Positions 1-7,121 of a stretch of 25,814 nucleotides of DNA are shown here, in pieces (position 1 is the stretch's first letter; each line of letters opens with the position of its first letter). The DNA comes from CAZUCD01 sp964618855 (GTDB lineage: Bacteria; Sumerlaeota; Sumerlaeia; SLMS01; JANRJK01). The stretch lies in the NCBI GenBank assembly GCA_964618855.1, contig CAZUCD010000041.1, positions 1 to 25,814 of the forward strand, written 5' to 3'. The position numbers and the translations under genes are program-made. The notes under the pieces are model-generated. The model ran no database searches and was not told the origin of the DNA. It saw only the letters and a list, made by a program, of their open reading frames with translations.

Positions 1-105
1 GGCGTTTCGGGCTATTCCGCGAAATCGCGCTGCGAAATCACGCTTGTCCCAGGACTAGCGACACTAGAGGAAATCGGCTCATGTGGAAGGCGACTTGAGA
101 GTTCG

Positions 106-753
106 ATGGAGAGCGCGACTGACGAGACCCCGGGGGAGGGCCCGCGTGAAGCTCTCGAACATTTGCAGAGTCTCTTGCGGCAGGCGCGCTCTTACGCGGG
201 TGCAATCTCAGATCCCGAGCGACCCACGCGCACCGAGAAGGCGTCTTGTCCGGACTGTGGCGTAGAGGAGTCGCTTACGCTTGGACTCACGAGCGGGGAC
301 AGCGCAATGGTGACTTGCCCCGGTTGTGCGCGCAGATACCACGTCCATCGCACACCGGAGCGTGGCCTGCTCATTCGGAGGTGGGGGAGCACGTCAGGAG
401 CAAACCAGCAATCCTCTGTGCGGTGCCCGCAGTGTGGCGAGTTCGAGTTTCGCTTTGCGGGAGTTGAAGGTACGGCCCGGCGACCAAGGTTTTGTCTCGC
501 CTGCTACACGCGGGTGTTGATCGAGCGGGGATCTCCCAGCGTGGTCGAGGTCGCCCGCGAGCCTCTGGCTGGAGAACCCGTTGGGGTGATAGGCGATAGG
601 TGGACGTTACGCTGCCCTTCATGTGCGGAGCTCGCAAAGTCATTTTCGCTCCACGGCGGCTACGTATTCGCCGAGTGCCGGAAGTGCAACAGATTGCTGC
701 GGGCGTCCGAGCCTCCGGCGAATGGGGACGCGCCGGAGACGCCTGTCGGGTAG
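106..753 (+). CDS. Triple zinc-ribbon protein of unknown function
   Basis: The 215-residue product carries three CxxC...CxxC zinc-ribbon knuckle pairs, at about C48/C51 with C71/C74, C107/C110 with C130/C133, and C170/C173 with C191/C194. A short helical, charged N-terminus precedes them and a Pro/Ala-rich tail follows. There is no signal peptide or membrane segment, so it is probably cytoplasmic. Tandem ribbons of this kind usually act as nucleic-acid or protein adaptors, but no catalytic domain is visible and I assign no function. The ATG at 106 is the first start in a continuously open frame; its ribosome binding site is weak. Codon use is less GC3-extreme than in the genes right of 6.4 kb, consistent with host backbone. 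Confidence 0.85.
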   Translation: MESATDETPGEGPREALEHLQSLLRQARSYAGAISDPERPTRTEKASCPDCGVEESLTLGLTSGDSAMVTCPGCARRYHVHRTPERGLLIRRWGSTSGANQQSSVRCPQCGEFEFRFAGVEGTARRPRFCLACYTRVLIERGSPSVVEVAREPLAGEPVGVIGDRWTLRCPSCAELAKSFSLHGGYVFAECRKCNRLLRASEPPANGDAPETPVG

Positions 754-892
754 TGAGATAGGCGCCAGCGATCACACCCAAGACCCCACCGGTCCGTAGG
801 CTGCGCGCTGGTCACATAGCCTCCCGATCCCCAGCCCCCGTGGCCGCGCGATCCGACGCGCCCCCGCTCCTGCGGCGTGCAACTTCCCAGAA

Positions 893-915
893 ATGATCAT
901 CACGATGATCATCAC
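893..915. repeat. Tandem 12-bp direct repeat containing TGATCA
   Basis: ATGATCATCAC occurs at 893-903 and again at 905-915, a 12-bp period. Each copy contains the palindrome TGATCA. The pair is an AT-rich island in GC-rich intergenic DNA about 80 bp upstream of the tRNA-like gene. It could be a protein-binding site; the sequence shows nothing more. Confidence 0.5.
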
Positions 916-951
916 CCCGCAAACCGCCCCTCCCGAGCGAGAAGCCCCCGA

Positions 952-980
952 TTGACGTAACCCCTAGCCCCTGCTACAGT
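952..980 (+). promoter_or_regulatory. Sigma-70-type promoter of the tRNA-like gene
   Basis: A TTGACG -35 box (952-957) and a TACAGT -10 box (975-980) are separated by 17 bp. Predicted initiation around 987 lies 5 nt before the tRNA-like sequence begins at 992. The spacing and match are good, so the promoter looks intact although the RNA gene behind it does not. Confidence 0.65.
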
Positions 981-991
981 TGCGCGCGCGC

Positions 992-1035
992 GGGGCCGTA
1001 GCTCAATCGGTAAGAGCAGCGGACTCATAATCCGT
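992..1035 (+). pseudogene. Truncated tRNA (anticodon CAT), 5' half only
   Basis: Acceptor 5' strand GGGGCCG (992-998), T8 and A9, D-arm GCTC/GAGC (1001-1017) and a complete anticodon arm (GCGGA, loop CTCATAA, TCCGT, 1019-1035) follow canonical tRNA geometry. The anticodon CAT points to a Met, initiator or Ile2-type tRNA. Downstream there is no normal T-arm (no GGTTC-type loop; only a weak CCCT/AGGG pairing with a 9-nt loop) and no CGGCCCC to close the acceptor stem. It is therefore a 5' fragment. Truncation by integration or recombination at the anticodon arm is an inference. An unusual complete tRNA is possible but would lack conserved T-loop bases. Confidence 0.6.
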
Positions 1036-1074
1036 GGCAGGCCCTGATGGCTCTAGGGGTTTCGGGCGCGTTTC

Positions 1075-1104
1075 GTCCAATAGGTCCAATACGTCCATAT
1101 GGTC
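1075..1104. repeat. 9-bp tandem repeat GTCCAATAN
   Basis: Units at 1075-1083 (GTCCAATAG), 1084-1092 (GTCCAATAC) and 1093-1101 (GTCCATATG), plus a partial GTCC at 1102, form about 3.4 copies of a 9-bp repeat just downstream of the tRNA fragment. It lies in noncoding DNA. It may be a simple intergenic repeat or part of a recombination or binding site. Confidence 0.6.
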
Positions 1105-1183
1105 CGGGAAATGGTCATCAGATGAGCATCAGTGGCGACCCCCCCAGTCGGGCCCGGCGGACGCCCCAATAGAGGTAGGGAAT

Positions 1184-1202
1184 GGTCTCCCCGAGGGGGG
1201 CC
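1184..1202 (-). terminator. GC-rich hairpin after the 1203-1721 gene
   Basis: GGTCTCCCC and GGGGGGCC pair around a short loop (with G-T pairs), immediately after the stop codon of the minus-strand gene that ends at 1203. No strong T-tract follows, so it is a stem-loop terminator candidate rather than a classical intrinsic terminator. Confidence 0.4.
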
Positions 1203-1721
1203 TCAGCGGCAGTTCACGATCACCGCCGTCGCCAGCCGGTTGACCGCGTCCGAGTCGGGAAACGCCGCCCCGAGCGCCTGCTCCACCGCCTGGCGCGAGT
1301 CGAGGCTTAGGGCGTCCGCCGCCCTCCGCGCCTCCTCCGGCCCAAGGTCGCGCCCCAGCGAGGCGAGCACCCCTGCGCCCACCGAGTCGTAGTAGGCGGC
1401 TACCGCGTCGAGGATCGCCCGGTGGTGGCTCGACCCGAGCTGGTTCGCCCTGCCCCCAGGCAGGGTGGAGTCGATCCCCTGCAGGACCCTGAGGTAGGCG
1501 GTGGCGATCCCGCGGTCGAGGCCGCCCCGGCGGCCGGTCGCCAGCCCGGCATTGGCGGTCCGGGATGCGGCGTCGAGGAGGTCCGCCTGCGAGGAGGTCG
1601 CGCTAATGGCGACGATTAGCGTCGAAACGAGGAGCGCGATCTGGAGTAGGATCAGGGCTCGACTTATGGGGGGGGCTCCCTTCTTCGGCGGAGGGGTTCC
1701 GGCGGGTCGTCCGGGGGCCAT
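1203..1721 (-). CDS. Hypothetical protein with one N-terminal membrane segment
   Basis: From the ATG at 1721 the product is 172 residues. A basic Pro-rich N-terminus of about 18 residues is followed by a single hydrophobic helix of about 22 residues (LILLQIALLVSTLIVAISAT), then a soluble Ala-rich helical domain ending in a Cys near the C-terminus. It looks like a signal-anchored exported or membrane-tethered protein. A TTG 10 codons upstream is possible but the ATG is preferred. I do not recognise the family. Its GC3 is much higher than that of its neighbours on the left flank, so it may have a different history. Confidence 0.6.
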   Translation of the reverse strand: MAPGRPAGTPPPKKGAPPISRALILLQIALLVSTLIVAISATSSQADLLDAASRTANAGLATGRRGGLDRGIATAYLRVLQGIDSTLPGGRANQLGSSHHRAILDAVAAYYDSVGAGVLASLGRDLGPEEARRAADALSLDSRQAVEQALGAAFPDSDAVNRLATAVIVNCR

Positions 1722-1774
1722 CCTGGAACGTCGGGAGCGCGCAAGCGCCAAGGCGGGATTCCGACCGGGCCGTT

Positions 1775-1827
1775 TAGTCGCATCATTGGTCGCACTTTGG
1801 CGTCATTTGGGGCGCAACTAGTCGCAT
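1775..1827. promoter_or_regulatory. Repeated TAGTCGCAT/GTCGCA boxes between divergent genes
   Basis: TAGTCGCAT occurs at 1775-1783 and 1819-1827, and GTCGCA also at 1789-1794, in the 308-bp gap between the minus-strand gene starting at 1721 and the plus-strand HTH gene starting at 2030. Clustered repeats between divergent genes suggest an operator or upstream control region. The rest of the gap (1828-2029) shows no convincing gene. Confidence 0.35.
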
Positions 1828-2029
1828 TTGACGCACGGACAGAAAGTATGTTTTCTCTCCCGCTTAGAACCGGCCATGCAGGCCGATTTCGGATTCCTGG
1901 TACCCCCTTGCGCGTCATCGGAATCTCCGCTACCCCGGAAGCCAAGGGGCGACGTCGATTTCCCGTCGCCAGGAGGGTGGAAATGCCGAGAGTCCTGCCG
2001 AGGTTCGCGCAAGTTCACGCCATCGCAAC

Positions 2030-2413
2030 GTGAGTGGTACAGGCACGCCCTGCGGGAATCCCGGTGGCGCCCCCGACTCCATCGGATCTCGCCCGCGGCA
2101 CCTCCGCCGCGCTGGCGAGATCACCCCTGAGGAGAGTAACCTCGGGGAAGGGTACGTGGTGCCGCACCAGGAGTGGTGGCAACGGCATGGGGAAGCGTTC
2201 AACCGCCTGATGGGGGCTCGCAACGTGCCTCCGAAGCGGACGGAAGTCGCCTGGAGGCTCTGCATCGGCGAGTCGGATAAGGAGATCGCGCAGCAGTTGG
2301 GCCTGACCCGCAACGGAGTCTCGAGCCACGTCCGACTGCTGTTCCCGGTCTTCGGCGTGCATGATCGACGCAGCTTCCGGCTAACGGTCGCCCGGCAAAT
2401 GGGGCTCTCATAG
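2030..2413 (+). CDS. LuxR/GerE-type HTH DNA-binding protein
   Basis: A 127-residue product whose C-terminal 65 residues look like a LuxR-family helix-turn-helix: a TEVAWRLCIGESDKEIAQQL segment followed by a recognition helix around TRNGVSSHVR and a closing basic helix. There is no receiver or ligand-binding domain, so this is a stand-alone transcription-factor-like protein. The GTG at 2030 has no clear ribosome binding site, and the true start may be internal (for example the ATG at 2210 region), because the first 45 residues look unstructured. Neighbours are unrelated, and its targets cannot be read from the sequence. Confidence 0.7.
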   Translation: MSGTGTPCGNPGGAPDSIGSRPRHLRRAGEITPEESNLGEGYVVPHQEWWQRHGEAFNRLMGARNVPPKRTEVAWRLCIGESDKEIAQQLGLTRNGVSSHVRLLFPVFGVHDRRSFRLTVARQMGLS

Positions 2414-2811
2414 CGTTTCGGTGGGTTGATCACGGAGGGAGGCAGACTCGGCTCGTGAGGGCTACGGTGGCGGGGGATCTCCGCGATTCGCTTCTCCCCG
2501 CCCAACACCTGCCGATGGCTGCCGCAGAGTGCGTGAATCCGGCGTCGTGAGGTAAGGCGGAGGGCGTGGGCAGGGAGGAGGGTTCTGGTTAGGGAACTCG
2601 GCCGCGTGGCGCAAGGGAGGTTTGCGGGCTCTTGGGGGGCTCCGCTTGAACCGAACGCCGAATCTCCATTCCGGACTGACCCCTTGGACTCCCGCGAAAA
2701 CGTGAGGAGACGCGCAAATGGACGGAGATTCACGGCGACCCGTACCCTCCCTCTTGTGTGTACACAACTCTCTGCTTCTCGATACGACGGAGTACTACTA
2801 CCCTTTCAGCC
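2414..2811. other. Intergenic region without a convincing gene
   Basis: About 400 bp between the HTH gene and the next possible gene. Short open frames exist on both strands but none has good coding character. The only ordered sequence is the 10-bp palindrome TGTGTACACA at 2757-2766, a possible small operator. Confidence 0.5.
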
Positions 2812-3273
2812 ATGAGCGGTCCCGCGGGCGGCGAATTGCACCGGCACAAAGCCGCGGCGATCCGGAACATGTGCGCGAGCGTGTTGAGTCACGTCAGCCA
2901 GCGGCTCTACCGGACAACGCGCGGGGGCCGTGTCGCTTCCGCCCTTGACGCTGCGATGCAGCGGTGGCACGCTCGGGCGGAAGTGTTAGCACTCAGGCTT
3001 TGCATCAATCCGCCTGCTCCGCAGTCCGCGAGGCGCTGGCTGTCCCCGGAGCGGCCCGTGCCGGGTGGACCGCCGCCCGCGAGGCGATCCTCGGGCCGCG
3101 TCAGCGATTTGGACTGGCGCGGAGGACGCGAAGCGGTGCGCCCCTCCGCCAGTCGGGCCGGAATTCACTACTTGGCTACTACAGCCAGAATCTCGCTGAC
3201 AAGCGGGACTGGCGGACATACGTCGCCGACGCCAACAGTCCTAGTTCAACAAAAACGTGAGGCGTCCATCTAG
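2812..3273 (+). pseudogene. Possible hypothetical gene, perhaps frameshifted
   Basis: An ATG at 2812 opens a 153-codon frame whose first 60 residues look protein-like (His/Arg-rich helical). After about 3000 the frame becomes Pro/Arg/Ser-rich and unlike a real protein. The overlapping frame at 2964-3260 then reads better, ending in a Tyr- and Asn-containing stretch. This is what one frameshift near 2990-3010 would give. I recognise no family, and the locus could also be noncoding. Confidence 0.3.
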
Positions 3274-3286
3274 GACGCACGGGAGG
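3262..3286 (+). promoter_or_regulatory. Hairpin and ribosome binding site ahead of the Cys-rich gene
   Basis: GCGTCC (3262-3267) and GGACGC (3273-3278) form a perfect 6-bp stem with a 5-nt loop. It is followed directly by a strong Shine-Dalgarno GGGAGG (3281-3286), 9 nt before the ATG at 3296. The stem could modulate ribosome access or be a leftover terminator. Confidence 0.4.
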
Positions 3287-3295
3287 ACAAACACA

Positions 3296-3745
3296 ATGAG
3301 TCGCCTTCTCAAGTACCTCGTGATTGGAAGCACGGTATCCTTCGGCCTCTGTCTCGTTGTCCTGTCGATCACCGCGCCCGCGTGGGCGGCAACGGCTGAT
3401 TGCAATGGAATGGTCGACTGGAACGGGGATCTTCTTGATCCTGTCTACACCCGGAACGCAACCTTCTGTCCATTGGTCTCGTGCGACAACACACAGTTCA
3501 ACTGTACGCTGGAACGGTCGTTTCCAGTTCCCCCCTCAACCGAGTATCACGATACGTGCTACTGCCCCGGCCTTGAGTCTTCCGGCACGTGCAGCACCAA
3601 CATCTCGTCTTCAACTCCCGGCGGGGCGATCATAGCCGTGACATGTATCCCCAACGGCTGCACCACACCGAAGTCGTGCAAGCTCAAGACCGTGGGACCG
3701 CAGAAGGAGAACGGTCACTACGATGTCGCCTGCAAGTGCGAATAG
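3296..3745 (+). CDS. Secreted cysteine-rich small protein
   Basis: A 149-residue product with a Sec-type signal peptide: basic start, long hydrophobic core, and a probable cleavage after APAWA at about residue 34. The mature part has 12 cysteines in about 115 residues, several in CxC or spaced pairs, which implies a disulfide-stabilised exported domain. The ATG at 3296 has a strong GGGAGG ribosome binding site. The next gene starts only 6 nt after its stop and a MauE-like membrane protein follows, so the three probably form an envelope operon with a thiol/disulfide theme (inference). I do not recognise the family. Codon use is less GC-extreme than in the mobile region. Confidence 0.8.
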   Translation: MSRLLKYLVIGSTVSFGLCLVVLSITAPAWAATADCNGMVDWNGDLLDPVYTRNATFCPLVSCDNTQFNCTLERSFPVPPSTEYHDTCYCPGLESSGTCSTNISSSTPGGAIIAVTCIPNGCTTPKSCKLKTVGPQKENGHYDVACKCE

Positions 3746-3751
3746 TCAGTA

Positions 3752-5539
3752 ATGCCGGATATGTACGGGGGTCTCCCGGCGGGTTCTGCTGCGTTGCGGT
3801 CGCCGAGGCGTGGTCTGTGGTTCACAGCCCTCGCGCTCGCGATGGGCAGCATCGTAGCCTTTTTCGTCCTGTGGGCGCCGCCCAGCGAAGAGCACTCGGC
3901 GCGCTCTGGCGTCGGCGCGATTGAGCACCAGGGCGCGATTGAACGCTCTCCTGTGCGTGCCGAGCGCGGACCCCAAGCTCGTGTCGAAACTGTCGAGGGG
4001 CGCGTTGAAGATAGCGTTGATGGTACAGTGATCGCGGGCGCCACAATCGGCGCCATTGCGTCGGTGTGTGAGCTAGTTCCTACTGAGACGATTCCCCTTG
4101 CTGTCTCTGACGTCCTCGGACGCTTCGTCCTTGCCTTAGACGGGTTTAGTCTGACTGGGGAGCACGCCGGACTCTGTGTCCGCGCCAACGGCTACGTGCC
4201 GACATTTGTGAGTTCTAGGCGGCTTCTCGACGCTGCGCCACTCGTTGTCACCTTGAACAGGGGGGTGTCCATCGCCGGGCACGTGGTGGACGATAGGGGC
4301 GATCCCCTTCCCGGTGTGCGCGTGCAGGCCTTCGGGCGTGGAAGCGCTGGCGCGGTGACGCTCAATGCATACCTAGGCTGGCAGTCGGCTCGGGCCACGC
4401 GGGGCGAGGTTCAGACCAACGCCGATGGCTTCTTCGAGATTCAGGGTCTCGACGCCGGCCCTATCAGGTTACGCGTCACCAAGGTCGGATGGCGCGAGAG
4501 GCCGTCAAGCGACAAGAACGCGCATTTGAACCCCAAGACGAGCCTTCCGTTGGCAACGGACTACACACATGTGGTCCACACTGGAGATGTCGGCATAAGA
4601 GTCATCATGGAGCCGGTGTGGATCCTCCTGACCGAGGTCGTCGACGCGAATACCGGAGTCGCCTTGCCATTCTCTCGGGTGAGTACGCTGCTCCCTTCTG
4701 CCTTGGCGGAACCCTCCGGTACTGAGATGATAGGAGTTGACGACCGCAGTTGGCCACCGCCGGCTAGAGCAGCTCATAGTGACAAGCTCCACCGATCGTA
4801 CTGGTCCGTCTCGGCAACCAAAGGGAGCCCCGACGCAGTGATGATTAGAGCGGAGTCGCTCGGGTATGAGCGGGCCACAACGCACCTCGTGCCGCGCGGA
4901 CCGGATGACCCGCTCTATCTGGAGGCCCAGCAGGTGCCTCTGAAGCGGGCCAACGAGGTTGGCGAGGGGACGGTCCATCTCCGCGTTCGCATTGCGAATG
5001 CAGCGTACGGCGGGTCCGTCTATGTACTGGCGATGCAGAGTGGAATCCGCGGGACGTCGTTGATCTATTTGCCTAGCGTAAAGGACGATGAGCCGCACGA
5101 AATCCGACTTTCTGCCGGTGAGTACCAGTTTGCCCTCAACGGGATTCCACCGTATCCCTCGTTTGTGTGGCCCTGGCAGAGAGCGGCCATCACGGCAGGC
5201 GTGATCACCCACGCCCAGCTGGATTGCGATGGGGGGTTTGTTAGCATTGTTGTTGACGACGCTTCCGGCATGGCCCTGCCGGAGGCCGTGGTCCGTCTTA
5301 CGAGCTGCGACGAGGTGGCCCGGAGCTGGCTCCTCTTTCCGTACGAGGCGGCCTGCCTTGAAGCGCCTGGGTTCGCGCGTGCATTCAATTGCATTGTCCC
5401 GGGCAATTACCGTGTGTTGGTACCTGCCGGCCAATATCGTGTGCGTGTCGGCTGTTTGGGATACGGGGATGCCTTCGTGCCAAGCTGCGCCGCGACGAGC
5501 GGTGCGACGACCGAACTACGAGTGACGCTCTCGCAATGA
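3752..5539 (+). CDS. Membrane-anchored carboxypeptidase-regulatory-like domain protein
   Basis: A 595-residue product. A single N-terminal membrane segment (about residues 22-42) is followed by a large extracytoplasmic part. At least two beta-sandwich CarboxypepD_reg-like segments are visible: one around residues 83-160 and one around 172-245, with the typical 'V.G.V.D..G.PLPGV.V...G' opening and 'T..DG.F.I.GL..G...L.V...G' closing pattern. Further beta-rich segments follow (about 400-460 and 495-590), also ending in a 'VPAGQYRVRV' type strand. Such domains bind or scaffold rather than catalyse, and no peptidase domain is present. It is the middle gene of the 3296-5981 operon, 6 nt after the Cys-rich gene. 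Alternative start: the ATG 9 nt downstream. Confidence 0.8.
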   Translation: MPDMYGGLPAGSAALRSPRRGLWFTALALAMGSIVAFFVLWAPPSEEHSARSGVGAIEHQGAIERSPVRAERGPQARVETVEGRVEDSVDGTVIAGATIGAIASVCELVPTETIPLAVSDVLGRFVLALDGFSLTGEHAGLCVRANGYVPTFVSSRRLLDAAPLVVTLNRGVSIAGHVVDDRGDPLPGVRVQAFGRGSAGAVTLNAYLGWQSARATRGEVQTNADGFFEIQGLDAGPIRLRVTKVGWRERPSSDKNAHLNPKTSLPLATDYTHVVHTGDVGIRVIMEPVWILLTEVVDANTGVALPFSRVSTLLPSALAEPSGTEMIGVDDRSWPPPARAAHSDKLHRSYWSVSATKGSPDAVMIRAESLGYERATTHLVPRGPDDPLYLEAQQVPLKRANEVGEGTVHLRVRIANAAYGGSVYVLAMQSGIRGTSLIYLPSVKDDEPHEIRLSAGEYQFALNGIPPYPSFVWPWQRAAITAGVITHAQLDCDGGFVSIVVDDASGMALPEAVVRLTSCDEVARSWLLFPYEAACLEAPGFARAFNCIVPGNYRVLVPAGQYRVRVGCLGYGDAFVPSCAATSGATTELRVTLSQ

Positions 5540-5567
5540 GGGGCTCTCGGCAGATCCGGGAGGGGTC

Positions 5568-5981
5568 ATGAGGAGGCGCCTTCTTGCGGGATGCTCCGTA
5601 TGTGCCATGCTGCTGCTTGTGGGCGCTGGCATCGCAAAGATCGCTAGTCCCACGTCACCTGAATTGGATGCCGCCACCGGCAGTCGCATCTCGATTGCGA
5701 TCGGTAGGGCGATGCCCGTCGTTGGTGGCCTTGAGATTCTGATCGGCGTTCTGTGCGTTGTCCCTCTCACGCGTCGCGTCGCCGCAAGGATCGCGACAGC
5801 GTTCTTCGTGCTGGTGGGGGCATATCTGGTCTGGCTGCGCATGCATGGAGTCAACGTACATCGGTGCGGCTGCTTCGGGACCTCCATTAGTGTTGGCTTG
5901 GCGTGGCACACTCTCATTGTCGGAATTGGCTTGTTGGCTTCGATGGCCGTTCTCATGTTCGGAGCAGGCACGGAGCGGTAG
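5568..5981 (+). CDS. MauE/DoxX-like membrane protein with CGCFG motif
   Basis: A 137-residue product with four predicted membrane helices (about 6-26, 44-68, 71-93 and 109-133) and a conserved-looking HRCGCFG loop (C100 and C102) between helices 3 and 4. This layout matches the MauE/DoxX-like redox-associated membrane family, thought to handle electrons or disulfides for periplasmic partners. The gene starts at ATG 5568 behind GGGAGGGG, 28 nt after the upstream gene. The upstream 12-cysteine exported protein is an obvious candidate client (inference). No MauD or thioredoxin gene lies nearby, so the electron donor is not visible in this window. Confidence 0.8.
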   Translation: MRRRLLAGCSVCAMLLLVGAGIAKIASPTSPELDAATGSRISIAIGRAMPVVGGLEILIGVLCVVPLTRRVAARIATAFFVLVGAYLVWLRMHGVNVHRCGCFGTSISVGLAWHTLIVGIGLLASMAVLMFGAGTER

Positions 5982-6150
5982 CGAGGGGGTAAGCGTTAAG
6001 GTGTTGTGCAGCACCGGCGGGCGCTTGCCGGCAAGCTGGGCGCGGACGGCATCCTCGATGTAGGCGAGGGTATCGCGGACCTGGCGGGGGAGGGTGCGCA
6101 GCTCCGTGTCTCGAGCTTCCACACATCCCGTTCGATTTCTCGACTCGTCG
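5973..6150 (-). pseudogene. Possible gene remnant at the composition boundary
   Basis: Read on the minus strand, this stretch encodes a charged helical segment of about 45 residues (RTLPRQVRDTLAYIEDAVRA is its clearest part). Continuity with the preceding REIERDVWKLE segment requires a frameshift near 6115. No proper start or independent stop is visible, and the frame runs on into antisense of the MauE-like gene. It looks like the tail of a decayed gene. I cannot name the family. Confidence 0.25.
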
Positions 6151-6157
6151 GAGGGGC

Positions 6158-6382
6158 GTGCCGCGGGCGAGACGGGGCTGGATCTCGCCCGGCGGCTCGG
6201 CCAGTAGCCGCGCTCAACACCGGGACTCGGGCCGCGCCAACACGCGCGCCTTCGGTTTCACGCACCTGATCGAGATCGAGGACGCGACGGGGCGCGTGGT
6301 GGCGCACGTGTCGCCCAACCCGCGGGTGTGGGAGGGCGGGGCGAAGTGCTGGAGGCCCGAGACCCGCGAGATCGTCGCGTAG
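6158..6382 (+). pseudogene. C-terminal fragment of a lost gene
   Basis: The last 48 residues of this frame (from about 6236) look like a real beta-rich protein end: THLIEIEDATGRVVAHVSPN, then Trp, Gly and Cys, then ETREIVA and a stop at 6380-6382. Upstream the frame loses coding character and has no credible start. It is probably the surviving 3' end of a gene cut at the element's left boundary. Codon use already resembles the genes to its right. Confidence 0.35.
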
Positions 6383-6385
6383 GGG

Positions 6386-6416
6386 TGCAAGCCGCTAGGC
6401 TTCCGTGAGGCTTGCA
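6386..6416 (+). terminator. Overlapping alternative hairpins
   Basis: TGCAAGCC (6386-6393) can pair with GGCTTGCA (6409-6416) in a long stem, or its AAGCC part can pair with the nearer GGCTT (6398-6402) across a 4-nt loop. The two stems exclude each other. They sit just after a stop codon and before the repeated upstream element at 6427, so a terminator or attenuator is plausible. There is no T-tract. Confidence 0.35.
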
Positions 6417-6426
6417 AGTCGCGGCT

Positions 6427-6480
6427 GGAATCCCGCCCGAAAGGACTGGATTGCCTCGCGCGGCAGAGCCCTGATGCACG
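6427..6480 (+). promoter_or_regulatory. Dispersed upstream element, copy A
   Basis: A block of about 54 nt directly before the ATG at 6482, clearly related to the block before 7122. Shared parts are GGAWTCCC, a GAAA core, TGGATTGC, then GAGCCCT-ATG near the start codon. Copies before 9884 and 18281 share the GGAAA core and the GCCCT end. It may be a promoter or operator plus leader shared by separately transcribed element genes (inference). Confidence 0.5.
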
Positions 6481-6481
6481 C

Positions 6482-6694
6482 ATGGCAACGACAACAACGA
6501 GCACGAAGCGGGCACGCCAGATCGCGGCGCGCCTGCGCAGCCGGATCATCGCCAGCGCCGACGGCTGGCACTTCGCGGGGAGTGATGCGGCGGTGGAGTT
6601 CCACCGGGCGCGCATCTGGAACGCGAACGGGCGGCTCGCGTGGCTCCGGCGCGCGGGGCTGATCTCGGACGCCGAGACGCGGGTGGTGCGGTGA
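6482..6694 (+). CDS. Small hypothetical protein, first of the accessory block
   Basis: A 70-residue basic, helical protein with no membrane segment, starting with a Thr-rich stretch followed by an Arg-rich helix and a Trp-containing middle. The ATG follows copy A of the dispersed element. The next gene starts at a GTGA overlap with its stop (6691), indicating translational coupling. Family not recognised. Very GC-rich third positions match the rest of the mobile block. Confidence 0.6.
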   Translation: MATTTTSTKRARQIAARLRSRIIASADGWHFAGSDAAVEFHRARIWNANGRLAWLRRAGLISDAETRVVR

Positions 6695-7011
6695 GCGGGC
6701 GCGATGCGGCGTACGCCTCGGGCCGGAGCGACGGAGGCAGACGCGCCGGGGCCTATCGCGCGTCCGGCGGCTCCATGTCGGCACCGGAGGCGATCAGCCG
6801 CCTGAGCGCCGAGCGCGCCCTGCGCGACGCACGGGACGAAGGCTCGCTCGCGGCCAAGCTCGGCCTGACCGCCGTGGAGTGCGCCGAACGGGGCGACGGC
6901 TACCGCGACGCGCTCACGGCCTACATTGCCGGGTGGGACGACGCGATCTGGTCCGCGACGGTCGAGGAGGCGCGGGCGGCGGGCCTCGTGACGGGTGACG
7001 GGGCGCGGTGA
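6691..7011 (+). CDS. Hypothetical protein of the accessory block
   Basis: A 106-residue product starting at the GTG that overlaps the previous stop (GTGA). It is Ala/Arg/Asp-rich and predicted helical, with a 'YIAGWDDAI' segment near residue 82 that resembles 'FLQGWHEAM' in the gene at 8647. The two may share a short helical motif. No known domain, signal or membrane segment is visible. The stop is followed by 54 nt and then copy B of the dispersed upstream element. Confidence 0.6.
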   Translation: MSGRDAAYASGRSDGGRRAGAYRASGGSMSAPEAISRLSAERALRDARDEGSLAAKLGLTAVECAERGDGYRDALTAYIAGWDDAIWSATVEEARAAGLVTGDGAR

Positions 7012-7065
7012 GGGGCGTCGGCGGGACGCCCGCCGCCAGGTCGATGTCAGGTTGCCACTGGGATC

Positions 7066-7121
7066 GGATTCCCGGGCGGAAAGAAGTGGATTGCGTCCCC
7101 CGGTCGAGCCCTCATGTGGGC
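7066..7121 (+). promoter_or_regulatory. Dispersed upstream element, copy B
   Basis: It matches copy A over about 56 nt with one indel near the centre: GGATTCCC, GGCGGAAA, GTGGATTGC, then CGAGCCCTCATGTG (identical to copy C over the last 14 nt) and finally the ATGGCAA start. Conservation continues up to the start codon, which suggests that leader as well as promoter are maintained. Confidence 0.5.

Noticed and set aside
1075..1104. Tandem repeat considered as a small CRISPR array
   Set aside because: Units are 9 bp with no spacers, and no cas gene is present in the window.
992..1110. Group I intron in the tRNA
   Set aside because: The anticodon loop is uninterrupted and no intron-sized insert with a 3' tRNA half follows.
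2718..2948. Short plus-strand frame with GAGGAG upstream of ATG 2718
   Set aside because: The ribosome binding site is good, but the product has no coding character and overlaps the slightly better frame at 2812.
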